Positions 41,207-50,546 of a stretch of 64,000 bases of DNA are shown one piece after another; the stretch's first letter is position 1, and every line of letters begins with the position of its first letter. The notes beneath the pieces were generated by a model. It was not told the origin of the DNA. It saw only the letters and a program-made list of their open reading frames with translations, and did no database searches. Origin of the DNA: Firm-04 sp045617625 (GTDB lineage: Bacteria; Bacillota; Clostridia; Oscillospirales; Ruminococcaceae). A program made the position numbers and the translations under genes. The stretch covers positions 1 to 64,000 of the forward strand of contig JAZLJA010000022.1 in assembly GCA_045617625.1 (NCBI GenBank), read 5' to 3'.

Positions 41207-42455
41207 TTTTTGCCCAGTATTCTTTCGCAGCCTGCTCACTGCGGTTTTCTCCATACTGATAATATACGCGGTCTTTCAGCACATCAGGCAGATATTGCTG
41301 CACTACATAATGGTTCGGATAATCATGGGGGTAGAGATAGTTCTGCCCCTTTTGTTTTGCATCTGCACCATCGCAGTGCACATTTTGCAAACAGCGCGGG
41401 AAATCACCTGAAAGACCGGCTCTGATATCCGCAAGTGCATCATTCACTGCAACATAAGCACTGTTGGATTTCGGAGCAGTTGCAAGCAGCACAACGGCAT
41501 CTGCAAGCGGAACCCGCGCTTCAGGCATTCCAAGCTGTAATGCCGAATCGACCGCAGCTTTCACAATCGGAATTGCCATCGGGTACGCAAGCCCGATATC
41601 CTCTGATGCAATCACGAGCAAACGGCGGCAAAGCGATAGCAAATCGCCTGCTTCCATCAACCGTGCCGCATAATGAATCGCTGCATTTTCATCGGAACCC
41701 CGAATTGATTTTTGCAGCGCAGACAACAAATCATAATGCTGATCACCGTCTCTGTCATACCGCATATTACTGCGCTGTGTCAGGGCTTTTACACTTTCCT
41801 CGGTAATATGAAGCCCGTCCTCACGACGCTCTGCTGAAAGCACAGCGAGCTCCACGGTATTCATTGCCTTACGAACATCACCGCCACAACCTGATGCGAT
41901 CCACTGAACAGTTTCGTCTGCGTAAGAGATTGGCGTGTTCTGCTCCTGCGATAAGAAATCAAATCCGCGCACCACAGCAGGAACAAGATCATCCGCCGTC
42001 ACAGGCTTGAATTCAAACACGGTGGAACGACTGATAATTGCATTGAACACCGCAAAATACGGGTTTTCAGTTGTGGATGCAATCAACGTGACACTGCCGT
42101 TTTCGATATACTCCAGAAGGCTTTGCTGCTGCTTTTTATTGAGATACTGAATCTCGTCCAGATAAAGCAGAATCCCCTGCGATGCAAACAAGCCGCCGCT
42201 TTCCTGCAAAATTTCACGAATATCCGTGACAGACGCCGTGGTTCCATTCAGCTTGTGCAGGCGCATATCTGAACTTTCTGCTATGATACGGGCGAGTGTG
42301 GTTTTTCCGACACCCGACGGACCATAAAAAATCATGTTTGGAATTTTCCCTGATTCCACAATTCGCCGCAGCGGACTGCCTGCTGCGAATAAATGCGGCT
42401 GTCCGACCATTTCATCCAGGTTTTTGGGTCGAATGCGTTCTGCAAGCGGTGTCAT
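41172..42455 (-). CDS. rarA: Replication-associated recombination protein A (RarA/MgsA AAA+ ATPase)
   Basis: 427 residues from ATG 42455, eight bases after GAGGAG; an in-frame GTG at 42464 sits on that site. Walker A GPSGVGKTTLA, Walker B YLDEIQYLNK, sensor region STTENPYFAV, then the RarA C-terminal tetramerisation region (GAEAKQKGQNYLYPHDYPN-like stretch near the end). It acts at stalled replication forks with clamp-loader-like architecture. Length is normal. Convergent overlap with the AEC gene. Confidence 0.95.
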   Translation of the reverse strand: MTPLAERIRPKNLDEMVGQPHLFAAGSPLRRIVESGKIPNMIFYGPSGVGKTTLARIIAESSDMRLHKLNGTTASVTDIREILQESGGLFASQGILLYLDEIQYLNKKQQQSLLEYIENGSVTLIASTTENPYFAVFNAIISRSTVFEFKPVTADDLVPAVVRGFDFLSQEQNTPISYADETVQWIASGCGGDVRKAMNTVELAVLSAERREDGLHITEESVKALTQRSNMRYDRDGDQHYDLLSALQKSIRGSDENAAIHYAARLMEAGDLLSLCRRLLVIASEDIGLAYPMAIPIVKAAVDSALQLGMPEARVPLADAVVLLATAPKSNSAYVAVNDALADIRAGLSGDFPRCLQNVHCDGADAKQKGQNYLYPHDYPNHYVVQQYLPDVLKDRVYYQYGENRSEQAAKEYWAKIKGQQKMNKPK

Positions 42456-42471
42456 ATCATTCACTCCTCAT

Positions 42472-42507
42472 AAAAAGCGGCACATCCCATGCGGAATGTG
42501 CCGCTTT
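42472..42507 (-). terminator. Terminator after the dockerin-NAGPA gene
   Basis: Minus strand AAAGCGGCACAT/ATGTGCCGCTTT with a ten-base loop followed by TTTAT; it separates this gene from rarA. Confidence 0.88.
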
Positions 42508-42510
42508 GTG

Positions 42511-43668
42511 TTATGGATTCGGTTTTTCACAGATATACAAAATGTCACTCGAATACCGTCCGCCAAGATAAGGTTTGTCGATGGTTTTGCCGTTGAAAAC
42601 AAGCTCGGAACTGCGCCCGCCGTCAAGATTGAATGCTGATGCGCAGCCAAGTTCATCGAACAATGCAGCAAATTCATCCAGCGTCAGACCCATCGAATAC
42701 CCTTCCTGTCTGCCGTCAACCATGACAAAGCAGTAGTGACCGGGTTCATAGTATCCGATGCCGCTGCGAGGATTCTCCTCGGAAATGCTGGACACGATGT
42801 TTGTAAGTGCAACACCGTCACGAACAAGATAAGGACCGAAACTAAATGTATGCCAGATGTCCGTTTTGTCTTCTGCCATCAAAGCAGCAAACTCGTTTTT
42901 CGTAAAAACATCCATTACACCATTCGTGTAAACGGTTCCCACATCACCTTTTTTGACATCGCGGTACAGCACGCCATTGCGGTAAATGATGCCGGTGTCA
43001 CGAATCTCACAATAATCGGCATTGATCGCAAGAATCGCATTGTTGTCAGCAGCCATATTCTGAACAGAATCAAGCTGCGCACTTCTCGGCTTCATATAAC
43101 TGCCCTTCGCAAATGCACCGCGAAAACACTCAATGTCTCTGACATAAATATCAGCGACAAAATAAGCAAGGTTATCCGATAAGTGATCGGTGATGTTGAT
43201 TGCAACATCATGGCTTTGATAGCTGCGGTCAGTAATGGTCACAGTATCATCAATCGAGAACACTTCAGGCCACTGCCATGCAAAACCGGAACGGTCGTAA
43301 CCGTCATCAGAAAGCGTTGTTGTTGTTTCATATGCTGTCGATTCATTTGTGGAGGTCGTCGTTTCAACCTCTGCAAAGAACTCCTCTGCGGTAATGAATT
43401 TTGCAACATACTGCAAAACTCTTGTGACATCCATTCCATTTACCACGCCGTCAAAATTGACGTCAGCAGTTCCGGCTGAATCAGAGATATCCAATGTTAT
43501 ATCCGAAACTGAAATACGTGAAATCAAAATAGCGTCACTGACCGTAATCTGATTGTCATTGTTGATGTCTCCACAAAGGGAAGCTGCAGAGACAGGAGTG
43601 AGAGGCATGAGAGAAGATGAGCAGAGAAGCGATGCAGTGAATACCGCACCAAAACGACGAAAATTCAT
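42511..43668 (-). CDS. Secreted dockerin-bearing phosphodiester glycosidase (NAGPA/DUF2233) protein
   Basis: 385 residues. Signal peptide 1-29, then immediately a dockerin with loops DINNDNQITVSD and DVNFDGVVNGMD (about 32-95), a Thr/Glu-rich linker (ETTTSTNESTAYETTTT), and a C-terminal NAGPA domain (about 145-385). Family pieces: AINADYCEIRDTGIIYRNG, TFSFGPYLVRDG and the hallmark AFNLDGGRSSELVFNG. Relatives release alpha-linked sugars from phosphodiesters in exopolysaccharide or teichoic-acid-like polymers. A dockerin on such a domain suggests deployment on the cellulosome. It lies downstream of the GH9 gene on the same strand. Confidence 0.88.
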   Translation of the reverse strand: MNFRRFGAVFTASLLCSSSLMPLTPVSAASLCGDINNDNQITVSDAILISRISVSDITLDISDSAGTADVNFDGVVNGMDVTRVLQYVAKFITAEEFFAEVETTTSTNESTAYETTTTLSDDGYDRSGFAWQWPEVFSIDDTVTITDRSYQSHDVAINITDHLSDNLAYFVADIYVRDIECFRGAFAKGSYMKPRSAQLDSVQNMAADNNAILAINADYCEIRDTGIIYRNGVLYRDVKKGDVGTVYTNGVMDVFTKNEFAALMAEDKTDIWHTFSFGPYLVRDGVALTNIVSSISEENPRSGIGYYEPGHYCFVMVDGRQEGYSMGLTLDEFAALFDELGCASAFNLDGGRSSELVFNGKTIDKPYLGGRYSSDILYICEKPNP

Positions 43669-43694
43669 GAAACAAGCATCCTTTCATAAGATAT

Positions 43695-43728
43695 GGGGAC
43701 TGACGAAAAGGGGTTTTCGTCAGTCCCC
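43695..43728 (-). terminator. Perfect 15-bp hairpin between GH9 and dockerin-NAGPA genes
   Basis: GGGGACTGACGAAAA and its exact complement with a four-base G loop, seven bases past the GH9 stop. On the minus strand ATATC follows, not a T run, so it may stabilise or process the GH9 mRNA instead of fully ending transcription. Confidence 0.6.
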
Positions 43729-43735
43729 TTTTACA

Positions 43736-46381
43736 TCAAGCTTTACCCAAATCCGAAAGTTTAACGAGCTTTGCAATATACTTGAGAATCAGAACAGTAT
43801 CATCACCTGTGATGGCATCATCTTTCTTGCAGTCCGCATTTTTGCGGCCCTGTGCGGAAATATCAGCCGTGGTATCCGAAGCGCTCAGACGGCTGCAGAG
43901 AATTGCATCAGAAATTGTGATTTTTCCATCGCAGTTGACATCGCCGTAGGATACCTTTTCGTCTGAGGGATTGTTGACGGGCTCATCGGTGCCGTTCGAT
44001 TCAAAATCAGGTGCGCCTTCGGGAGCAACACCCCAAACCTTCACGCCATCCACAGCCATTGTGCAGAGGTCGTAATACTGCGGTGCTTCATTGAGCGGTA
44101 CACCCAGTTCATCAGCAGTAACCATTTCGCTGCGGCTGTAATCGTTGGTGGGATCAAAACAGAATTCATAATCTTCCGTCGGTGTCTGATCCATCAGAGC
44201 AAACTGGAATTGCAGTGAACCGACAAACTGATAATCAGGCCATGTGAATTCGATATAGCATTTGCCGTCATCCGAATACTGTACGACTTCATATGTGACT
44301 TCATACTTGCCGTCCGAATTGGATTTCATTGCGTCATAGTCGATACGGACGATCAGATCATCTGTTGTATGACCATGTTCAAGCAATTCGGAAATATCGA
44401 AATAGTAACGAACCTTGATTTCGTTCAGATAGCGAGGCGGCAGCATGGTGTGCGAATAGACCTCAAGCAGAATCTGAGATGCCATTTCGTCTTCCTGACC
44501 GACTGCTGCTTTCAGTGTGAATTCCGTCAGCTCATCAGGATCTTTCATGTCAGCTTCCTTCGGCGGGAAGTTTTCCTGGATCTTCATCTCCTCAGTGCCG
44601 AAGTAGTAGTAAAGACCTGCACAGGCTCCGACAAAACCTGCATTATAGTCAACAGCAACTTCGTTGTAGACATAGTCCTTTGTAATGTCACGGTGCCAGT
44701 CCTTCGAGTCAGGACCGCCGACCAGTGCGCCCCAGAGAACGTGGCTCTGAACAGCGGGATGATCCATGTTGAAATCGGTCGAACCGTGTGCTGCACGGTG
44801 ATGCGGATGCGATGCTGCTGTCTCCGACCAACCAACAATATAGGGACGGTTCATCGGGTTTTTGCCCATGATGTATTCCATCTGGCTCTTTGCCCATTCA
44901 GCAAAACGCAGCGGATCCTGTTCTTTTTCAGGCGAATACTTCGCATAAACCATTGCACAGAGTTCTGCAGCGGTATTATAACGTGCAGAACCGTATTCAT
45001 TCAGCATAGAGAAGCCGGCAGGCGATTTTGCAAGATAAGTTGTTTCCTGCGGTTCCACAGGCTGCGTATCCGGAACATAAGGTTCATTCCAGATTTCATC
45101 ATCCAGACCGGGATCCAAGTGCGGCAGTCCAGACCAGTATTCCAGATTCCAACGGAAAATATACCAGTCACGCTCAATGTTGGTGATCGGAGCAAGTTTT
45201 GCGAACACGCCGCCCCAAACGGTATCCCAGCAATGAACCCAAATGTTCTGCCAGCAGTTGCCGGTATCTTTGATAATTCGCTTCATGTAACCGGTATAGG
45301 GATGTGCGCCGTTATCAAGCACCTGCGTTTCATCAACATGGATGATAACATCAATGTACTTTTCATAAGCTTCATCCTTCTTGGAAGGATCAACGTCGAT
45401 CGTGCAAAGATAGAGCCAGACAGCAGCCCAGGAAAGTTCATCGTAGTCATAGCTCGAATCATAGAAACCGCCGTCATAACCCAGAGAGGTAACTTCTTTC
45501 TCGTTCTCTGCATGGGTTTCCACTGCGAAATCATAAAGTGCATACGCTGCCTTCAGGCAATCAGCAGCATACTCAGGCTCAGACTCTTTAAAAACAAGGT
45601 AGCCGATCGCGAGTGCTGCGGCAGTACCTGCACACATATCGGATGCAGGGGTATCGACTGTTGCAAGATATGCGGGACGGGCAAAATCTTTCAATGCGGT
45701 TGTATTCTGCAGCTCAGGGCAAATCCAGTAGTTGTGGTCTATATTACCTTCGCCGACCTGATACACAAACGCAAGAATCGAGCCGTCGTCGTTATAATAT
45801 GTACCTTTCAGGTAAAAATCGAGAAACCAGTGAATGATGTCCTCAGCGTGTTCGGCGTTGCCTGTTTTTTCATATGCCTCACGGAATTCATAATAGCCCC
45901 AAGCAACTGTTGATGCTGCATAGGATCCGGGCAAACCGAATTTCACATGGTCACCTGCATCGTGCATACCGCCGTCGCAGTCAATACATCCATCGCCATC
46001 CGGATCAAGAATATCAATATGTTCTGCGATAAATTCATCAGAAACATTGACGCCCTTGAAATCTTCTCCATACTGTTTCAGCGGAATCTTTGCGTCCTCT
46101 GTATGGCAATCAGCGCGCCATTCAAGCATACCGCCTGTGATACCGCTTCCGCACTTGTTTGCATCATAGAATGTCAGTGCATACTGCAAACCTTTTGCAA
46201 AGTTGACTTCCACATCATCATAGGAAAAGCTGTCAGGATCAGGGAAAGACTTGTCGGCATCATCCACGGTACCGGGATCTTCACCTGCTGTTGCGAACGC
46301 AGAAATCGGCATTGCCGCGCACATCAATGCGGCGAGGCATACGCAAAGTCCTGCTTTCAGGGTTTTCGTGGTTTTTTTCAT
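43736..46381 (-). CDS. GH9 cellulase (endoglucanase) with CBM3c and C-terminal dockerin
   Basis: 881 residues from ATG 46381 (GGAGG upstream). Signal peptide 1-30 (ISAFA). GH9 (alpha/alpha)6 catalytic domain about 45-510: GGMHDAGDHVKFG carries the catalytic base Asp, HHRAAHG the substrate His, and NEVAVDYNAGFVGACAG the acid Glu. Next comes a CBM3c-like module (about 530-680, LNEIKVRYYFDISELL), the arrangement of processive GH9 endoglucanases. A stretch of unclear nature precedes the dockerin (about 812-881; loop DVNCDGKITISD, second loop divergent, DCKKDDAITGDD). Main cellulose-degrading enzyme of the window and probably cellulosomal. Confidence 0.93.
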   Translation of the reverse strand: MKKTTKTLKAGLCVCLAALMCAAMPISAFATAGEDPGTVDDADKSFPDPDSFSYDDVEVNFAKGLQYALTFYDANKCGSGITGGMLEWRADCHTEDAKIPLKQYGEDFKGVNVSDEFIAEHIDILDPDGDGCIDCDGGMHDAGDHVKFGLPGSYAASTVAWGYYEFREAYEKTGNAEHAEDIIHWFLDFYLKGTYYNDDGSILAFVYQVGEGNIDHNYWICPELQNTTALKDFARPAYLATVDTPASDMCAGTAAALAIGYLVFKESEPEYAADCLKAAYALYDFAVETHAENEKEVTSLGYDGGFYDSSYDYDELSWAAVWLYLCTIDVDPSKKDEAYEKYIDVIIHVDETQVLDNGAHPYTGYMKRIIKDTGNCWQNIWVHCWDTVWGGVFAKLAPITNIERDWYIFRWNLEYWSGLPHLDPGLDDEIWNEPYVPDTQPVEPQETTYLAKSPAGFSMLNEYGSARYNTAAELCAMVYAKYSPEKEQDPLRFAEWAKSQMEYIMGKNPMNRPYIVGWSETAASHPHHRAAHGSTDFNMDHPAVQSHVLWGALVGGPDSKDWHRDITKDYVYNEVAVDYNAGFVGACAGLYYYFGTEEMKIQENFPPKEADMKDPDELTEFTLKAAVGQEDEMASQILLEVYSHTMLPPRYLNEIKVRYYFDISELLEHGHTTDDLIVRIDYDAMKSNSDGKYEVTYEVVQYSDDGKCYIEFTWPDYQFVGSLQFQFALMDQTPTEDYEFCFDPTNDYSRSEMVTADELGVPLNEAPQYYDLCTMAVDGVKVWGVAPEGAPDFESNGTDEPVNNPSDEKVSYGDVNCDGKITISDAILCSRLSASDTTADISAQGRKNADCKKDDAITGDDTVLILKYIAKLVKLSDLGKA

Positions 46382-46693
46382 GGAATCCTCCCTCTTCTTA
46401 TCGGCAAATGAATGCCAAAATATAGTTCCATTCACATGGAAAAATGTATCACATACAGCAAACTTCCAATTTTGCAATATGTATTCAACCGCTGCGAAGC
46501 ACGCCATTCTGTGCTTCCCCCCGCAGCGATTTTCAATAACAATGAATTCATACGAATGCTGTTTGTAATCAAATTTTTCTCGCATTTATGAGTAAATCAC
46601 TTGATTTGCCTTTATAAATGCGAATATGTCCCGCCAGCCCCTGCGCTTATATAGTACGCAGGGGCAAACGGAACGATATTTTCCCAATCTATC
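46382..46693. other. Intergenic region GH9 - secA
   Basis: About 310 bp. It contains the GH9 upstream leader, with no confident -35/-10 pair, and a hairpin GCCCCTGCG/CGCAGGGGC (46637-46665) that probably ends secA transcription although no T-tract follows. Confidence 0.45.
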
Positions 46694-49441
46694 TCAATTC
46701 TGATTCATACCGCAGCAATTTTTATATTTCTTGCCGCTGCCGCAAGGGCAAGGTTCATTTGCCCCAACTTTTTTCTTGGAAACCGCCTGTGCATGGAAGC
46801 TTCCATCGCCGCCGCCAGCATTCGGTGCATCGGGCTTTGCGACCTGCTCACGCTCAGGTGCTTTGTTATCCGCAAGGCGAATCGTCAGCAACAGACGAAC
46901 AGTATCTTCGCGGATGGAATCAATCATGGCATCGAACATCGCAAATCCTTCATAACGGTATTCGATAACAGGATTCTGCTGACCATAGCTGCGCAGCGAA
47001 ATACCCTTGCGCAGTTCATCCATATCGTCAATGTGTGCCATCCACTTGGTATCTACGATTTTCAGCAGGACAACACGTTCCAGTTCACGTAGTTCTTCCT
47101 TGCCGATGGCGTTTTCTCTTGCCTGATATACAGCCAGAGTACGGTCAGTCAGCATCTTGATGATATCGTCGCGGCTGGTGGAATTGATCTTGTCATCATC
47201 CCAGTCAAAATCTTCAGGAACGGTGATCCAGTCCATAAAGTATTCGCGGAGACCGACAAGATTCCAGCTGCCCTTGTCAGCATCATCTACGAGATACTGG
47301 CATACAGAGCTGCGAATCAGTTCCTTGATCATGTCAAGGATATAAGCGTGGAGATCCTCGCCATTCAGCACCTGTCCGCGCTGACCGTAAATGATCTCAC
47401 GCTGCGCACTCATGACATCGTCATAATTGAGTACGTTCTTACGAATCTGGAAGTTTCTGCCCTCCACCTTTTTCTGCGAAGATTCGATAATCTTGGAAAG
47501 CATCTTGCTTTCGATCGGCATATTTTCATCAACATCAAGGCGTGCCATCATATTTTCAAGACGGTCACCTGCAAAAATCCGCATCAGATCATCTTCAACA
47601 GAAAGGAAGAAACGGCTCTCGCCCTCATCACCCTGACGACCCGAACGACCGCGGAGCTGGTTATCAATACGGCGGGATTCATGACGCTCTGTACCAAGAA
47701 TGTAAAGACCGCCTGCCGCCTTGACATCCACTGCCTTTTCTTTGACTTCTTCGTTGAACTTGTTGTAAAGATCACGATAGACCTGACGAGCGGCAAGGAT
47801 CTCCTCATCGTTAGTGTCTGCATATCCGACCGCCTCAGTAATGATATCCTCAGGGATCTCGCGCTTGCGCATTTCAGCTTTTGCAAGAAATTCTGCGTTA
47901 CCGCCAAGCATGATATCGGTACCACGGCCTGCCATGTTGGTTGCAATCGTAACAGCACCAAGTTTACCTGCCTGTGCAACAATCTCTGCTTCTTTTGCAT
48001 GATATTTCGCGTTCAGCACCTCATGCTTAATGCCGCGCTTATGCAGCATTTTGGAAAGCAACTCGGATTTCTCAATCGAAACCGTACCAACCAGAACAGG
48101 CTGTCCTTTTTCATGGCAAGCAAGAATCTGTTCAATAATTGCGTTATATTTCGCTTTTTCGGTACGGAACACAACGTCAGACTGGTCAATACGGATCACG
48201 GGACGGTTTGTCGGGATCTCGATAACGTCCAACTTGTAAATTTCCTTAAATTCGTCTTCTTCGGTCATTGCAGTACCGGTCATACCGGAAAGCTTTTTGT
48301 AAAGACGGAAGAAGTTCTGGAACGTGATGGTTGCAAGAGTCTTAGATTCATTCTTGACCTTCACGCCCTCTTTCGCCTCGATTGCCTGATGCAGACCGTC
48401 ATTATAGCGGCGTCCCATCATCATACGACCGGTGCTTTCATCGACGATGATGATCTCATCATCTTTGATAACATAGTCGATATCAAGATGCATGATGCCA
48501 TGCGCCTTGATTGCCTGATTGATATGGTGCAGAAGTGTCATGTTCTCTGCATCCATGAGGTTTTCCACATGGAAATACTGCTCTGCCTTTTCCACACCTC
48601 GTCTGGTGATGGTCGCAGTCTTTGCCTTTTCATCGACAATATAATCTGCATCTTCAAAACTTTCATCCTGATCTTCCTTATCGTCGATCTCGACAACGGT
48701 TGTGGATGTCAGTGTACGTGCAAATTTATCTGCCTGCTCATAAAGTGTGGTTGATTTATCGCCTTTGCCGGAAATAATAAGCGGTGTTCTTGCTTCATCG
48801 ATCAGAATGGAGTCAACCTCATCGACGATTGCAAAATTTGGTTCACGCTGCACACGGTCTTTTTTATAGATAACCATGTTATCACGCAGATAGTCAAAAC
48901 CCATTTCATTGTTGGTGCCATACGTGACATCGCAGTTATAAGCGGCACGACGCTGTTCATTATTCAGATCATGCACGATACAGCCGACAGTCAAGCCGAG
49001 GAAACGAAGCACCTTGCCCATTTCATCGGACTGCGTTTTTGCAAGGTAATCGTTGACGGTGACAACGTGCACGCCATCACCTGTCAGACCATTGACATAG
49101 GATGCAACGCAGGCGACCAGTGTTTTACCTTCACCGGTTCTCATTTCGGCAATACGACCCTGATGCAGCACGATCGCACCAATGATCTGCACAGGGAAAG
49201 GCTTTTTGCCAAGAATACGATCTGCCGCCTCGCGGACAGTCGCCAGTGCTTCAGGCATAATGTCATCCAGCGATTCACCGTCTGCCAAACGCTGACGGAA
49301 CTCTACTGTTTTTGCTTTGAGCGATTCATCCGAAAGGCCTTGATATTCTTCATCAAGGTCAAGAACCTTTTGCTTGATTGGCTCAATTCTTGCCAATTCC
49401 TTTGCACTGTAAGAACCAAAAATCTTATCAAATAAACTCAT
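46694..49441 (-). CDS. secA: Protein translocase ATPase SecA
   Basis: 915 residues from ATG 49441, after AAGGCGG. Motor domains with MRTGEGKTLVACVASYVNG and the DEVDSILIDEARTPLIISG box, preprotein cross-linking domain, second RecA fold (NMAGRGTDIMLGGNAEF, RGRSGRQGDEGESRFFLS), helical scaffold, and C-terminal zinc-binding SEC-C motif EPCPCGSGKKYKNCCG. It drives export of signal-peptide proteins through SecYEG, which includes the many secreted enzymes here. Monocistronic, with a consensus promoter. Confidence 0.98.
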   Translation of the reverse strand: MSLFDKIFGSYSAKELARIEPIKQKVLDLDEEYQGLSDESLKAKTVEFRQRLADGESLDDIMPEALATVREAADRILGKKPFPVQIIGAIVLHQGRIAEMRTGEGKTLVACVASYVNGLTGDGVHVVTVNDYLAKTQSDEMGKVLRFLGLTVGCIVHDLNNEQRRAAYNCDVTYGTNNEMGFDYLRDNMVIYKKDRVQREPNFAIVDEVDSILIDEARTPLIISGKGDKSTTLYEQADKFARTLTSTTVVEIDDKEDQDESFEDADYIVDEKAKTATITRRGVEKAEQYFHVENLMDAENMTLLHHINQAIKAHGIMHLDIDYVIKDDEIIIVDESTGRMMMGRRYNDGLHQAIEAKEGVKVKNESKTLATITFQNFFRLYKKLSGMTGTAMTEEDEFKEIYKLDVIEIPTNRPVIRIDQSDVVFRTEKAKYNAIIEQILACHEKGQPVLVGTVSIEKSELLSKMLHKRGIKHEVLNAKYHAKEAEIVAQAGKLGAVTIATNMAGRGTDIMLGGNAEFLAKAEMRKREIPEDIITEAVGYADTNDEEILAARQVYRDLYNKFNEEVKEKAVDVKAAGGLYILGTERHESRRIDNQLRGRSGRQGDEGESRFFLSVEDDLMRIFAGDRLENMMARLDVDENMPIESKMLSKIIESSQKKVEGRNFQIRKNVLNYDDVMSAQREIIYGQRGQVLNGEDLHAYILDMIKELIRSSVCQYLVDDADKGSWNLVGLREYFMDWITVPEDFDWDDDKINSTSRDDIIKMLTDRTLAVYQARENAIGKEELRELERVVLLKIVDTKWMAHIDDMDELRKGISLRSYGQQNPVIEYRYEGFAMFDAMIDSIREDTVRLLLTIRLADNKAPEREQVAKPDAPNAGGGDGSFHAQAVSKKKVGANEPCPCGSGKKYKNCCGMNQN

Positions 49442-49522
49442 CAAACAACCGCCTTTTCCGAATCTTTATGCATAGTATGTCAAAAGGGCATAGTCATCCC
49501 CTTAGCAACTTCATACTTTATA

Positions 49523-49551
49523 ATTGTACTATATCTGATCGAATTTGTCAA
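49523..49551 (-). promoter_or_regulatory. Promoter of secA
   Basis: Minus strand TTGACA, 17 bp, TACAAT. Confidence 0.85.
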
Positions 49552-49577
49552 TAGCTTTGCGAAAAAAAACGTATTTT

Positions 49578-50546
49578 TTATTCGCTGTCGTTATCGTCGC
49601 CCTCGTGAAGAAATGTTTCAATGATATATTTCGGACGCGCTTTCGTCTCCAGATAGATTTTCCCGATGTATTCACCGATCACACCGATTGCAAGCAGCTG
49701 CAAGCCGCCAATCGCCCAAACCGAAACCGCAAGAGATGTCCAGCCGGCAATCGTATGACCAGTAAAATGCCGTATCAGTGAGTAAATCAGTATCAAAATA
49801 CTGACGCCGAAAATTCCGATTCCAAGCGTGGTTATCATTCGGATCGGTTTCACTGAAAGTGATGTGATCCCCTGCGCTGCAAATGAAAGCATTTTTTTCA
49901 GAGGGTATTTGGATTCTCCGGCAAACCGTTCTGCACGGGCATAATAAACCTTGGTGCTTTTGTAACCGATCATCGGCACGATACCGCGCAAAAACAGATT
50001 GACCTCTCGAAAATCGGCAAGCCCATCCAGCGCACGCTGACTCATCAGCCGATAGTCTGCATGATCGTAAACCACTTCCACGCCCATGAACGCCATGACC
50101 TTATAGAATCCCTGCGCGGTCATGCGTTTGAATGCAGTGTCGGTGTCGCGCTGACTGCGCACGCCATAGACGATATCATAGCCCTCCTCAAACTTCTGTA
50201 CCATTTCATCAATGGCATTGATATCGTCCTGCAAATCAGCATCCAGAGAAATAGCAGCGTCGCAAAGCGGGCGTGCTTTCATTAAGCCCGCAAACAACGC
50301 ATTCTGATGTCCCTCATTACGCGAAAGTTTAATACCGTCAAACAGCATGGGTTCTTCTGCATGATATCTTGAAATGATTTCCCACGTCTGATCCTTTGAG
50401 CCGTCATCCACAAAGATCACACGGCTGTCATCAGAAATCATTCCTTTTTCGCGCAGTGACAGCATCTTCTCTTTCAGCCGCTTTGACGTTTCAGGCAAAA
50501 CCTCCTGCTCATTATAGCAGGGAACCACAAGAAAAATCGTTTTCAT
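49578..50546 (-). CDS. Family 2 glycosyltransferase with two C-terminal membrane helices (GtrB/CsbB-like)
   Basis: 322 residues. GT-A fold with VVPCYNEQEVLPETSKRL and the metal-binding SLDADLQDDINAIDEM, then an amphipathic region and two membrane helices at about 230-260 and 265-295. This is the DPM1/GtrB type, which moves a sugar from a nucleotide to undecaprenyl phosphate for later transfer to wall polymers. Its ATG overlaps the murD stop as ATGA. Last gene of galK-murD-GT2. Confidence 0.9.
   Translation of the reverse strand: MKTIFLVVPCYNEQEVLPETSKRLKEKMLSLREKGMISDDSRVIFVDDGSKDQTWEIISRYHAEEPMLFDGIKLSRNEGHQNALFAGLMKARPLCDAAISLDADLQDDINAIDEMVQKFEEGYDIVYGVRSQRDTDTAFKRMTAQGFYKVMAFMGVEVVYDHADYRLMSQRALDGLADFREVNLFLRGIVPMIGYKSTKVYYARAERFAGESKYPLKKMLSFAAQGITSLSVKPIRMITTLGIGIFGVSILILIYSLIRHFTGHTIAGWTSLAVSVWAIGGLQLLAIGVIGEYIGKIYLETKARPKYIIETFLHEGDDNDSE

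Noticed and set aside
44369..45913. 514-codon plus-strand frame
   Set aside because: Antisense to the GH9 cellulase, rich in Cys/Arg/Ile as expected for a shadow frame.
47348..48754. 468-codon plus-strand frame
   Set aside because: Antisense to secA; Phe/Leu/Cys/His-rich composition without a recognisable domain.
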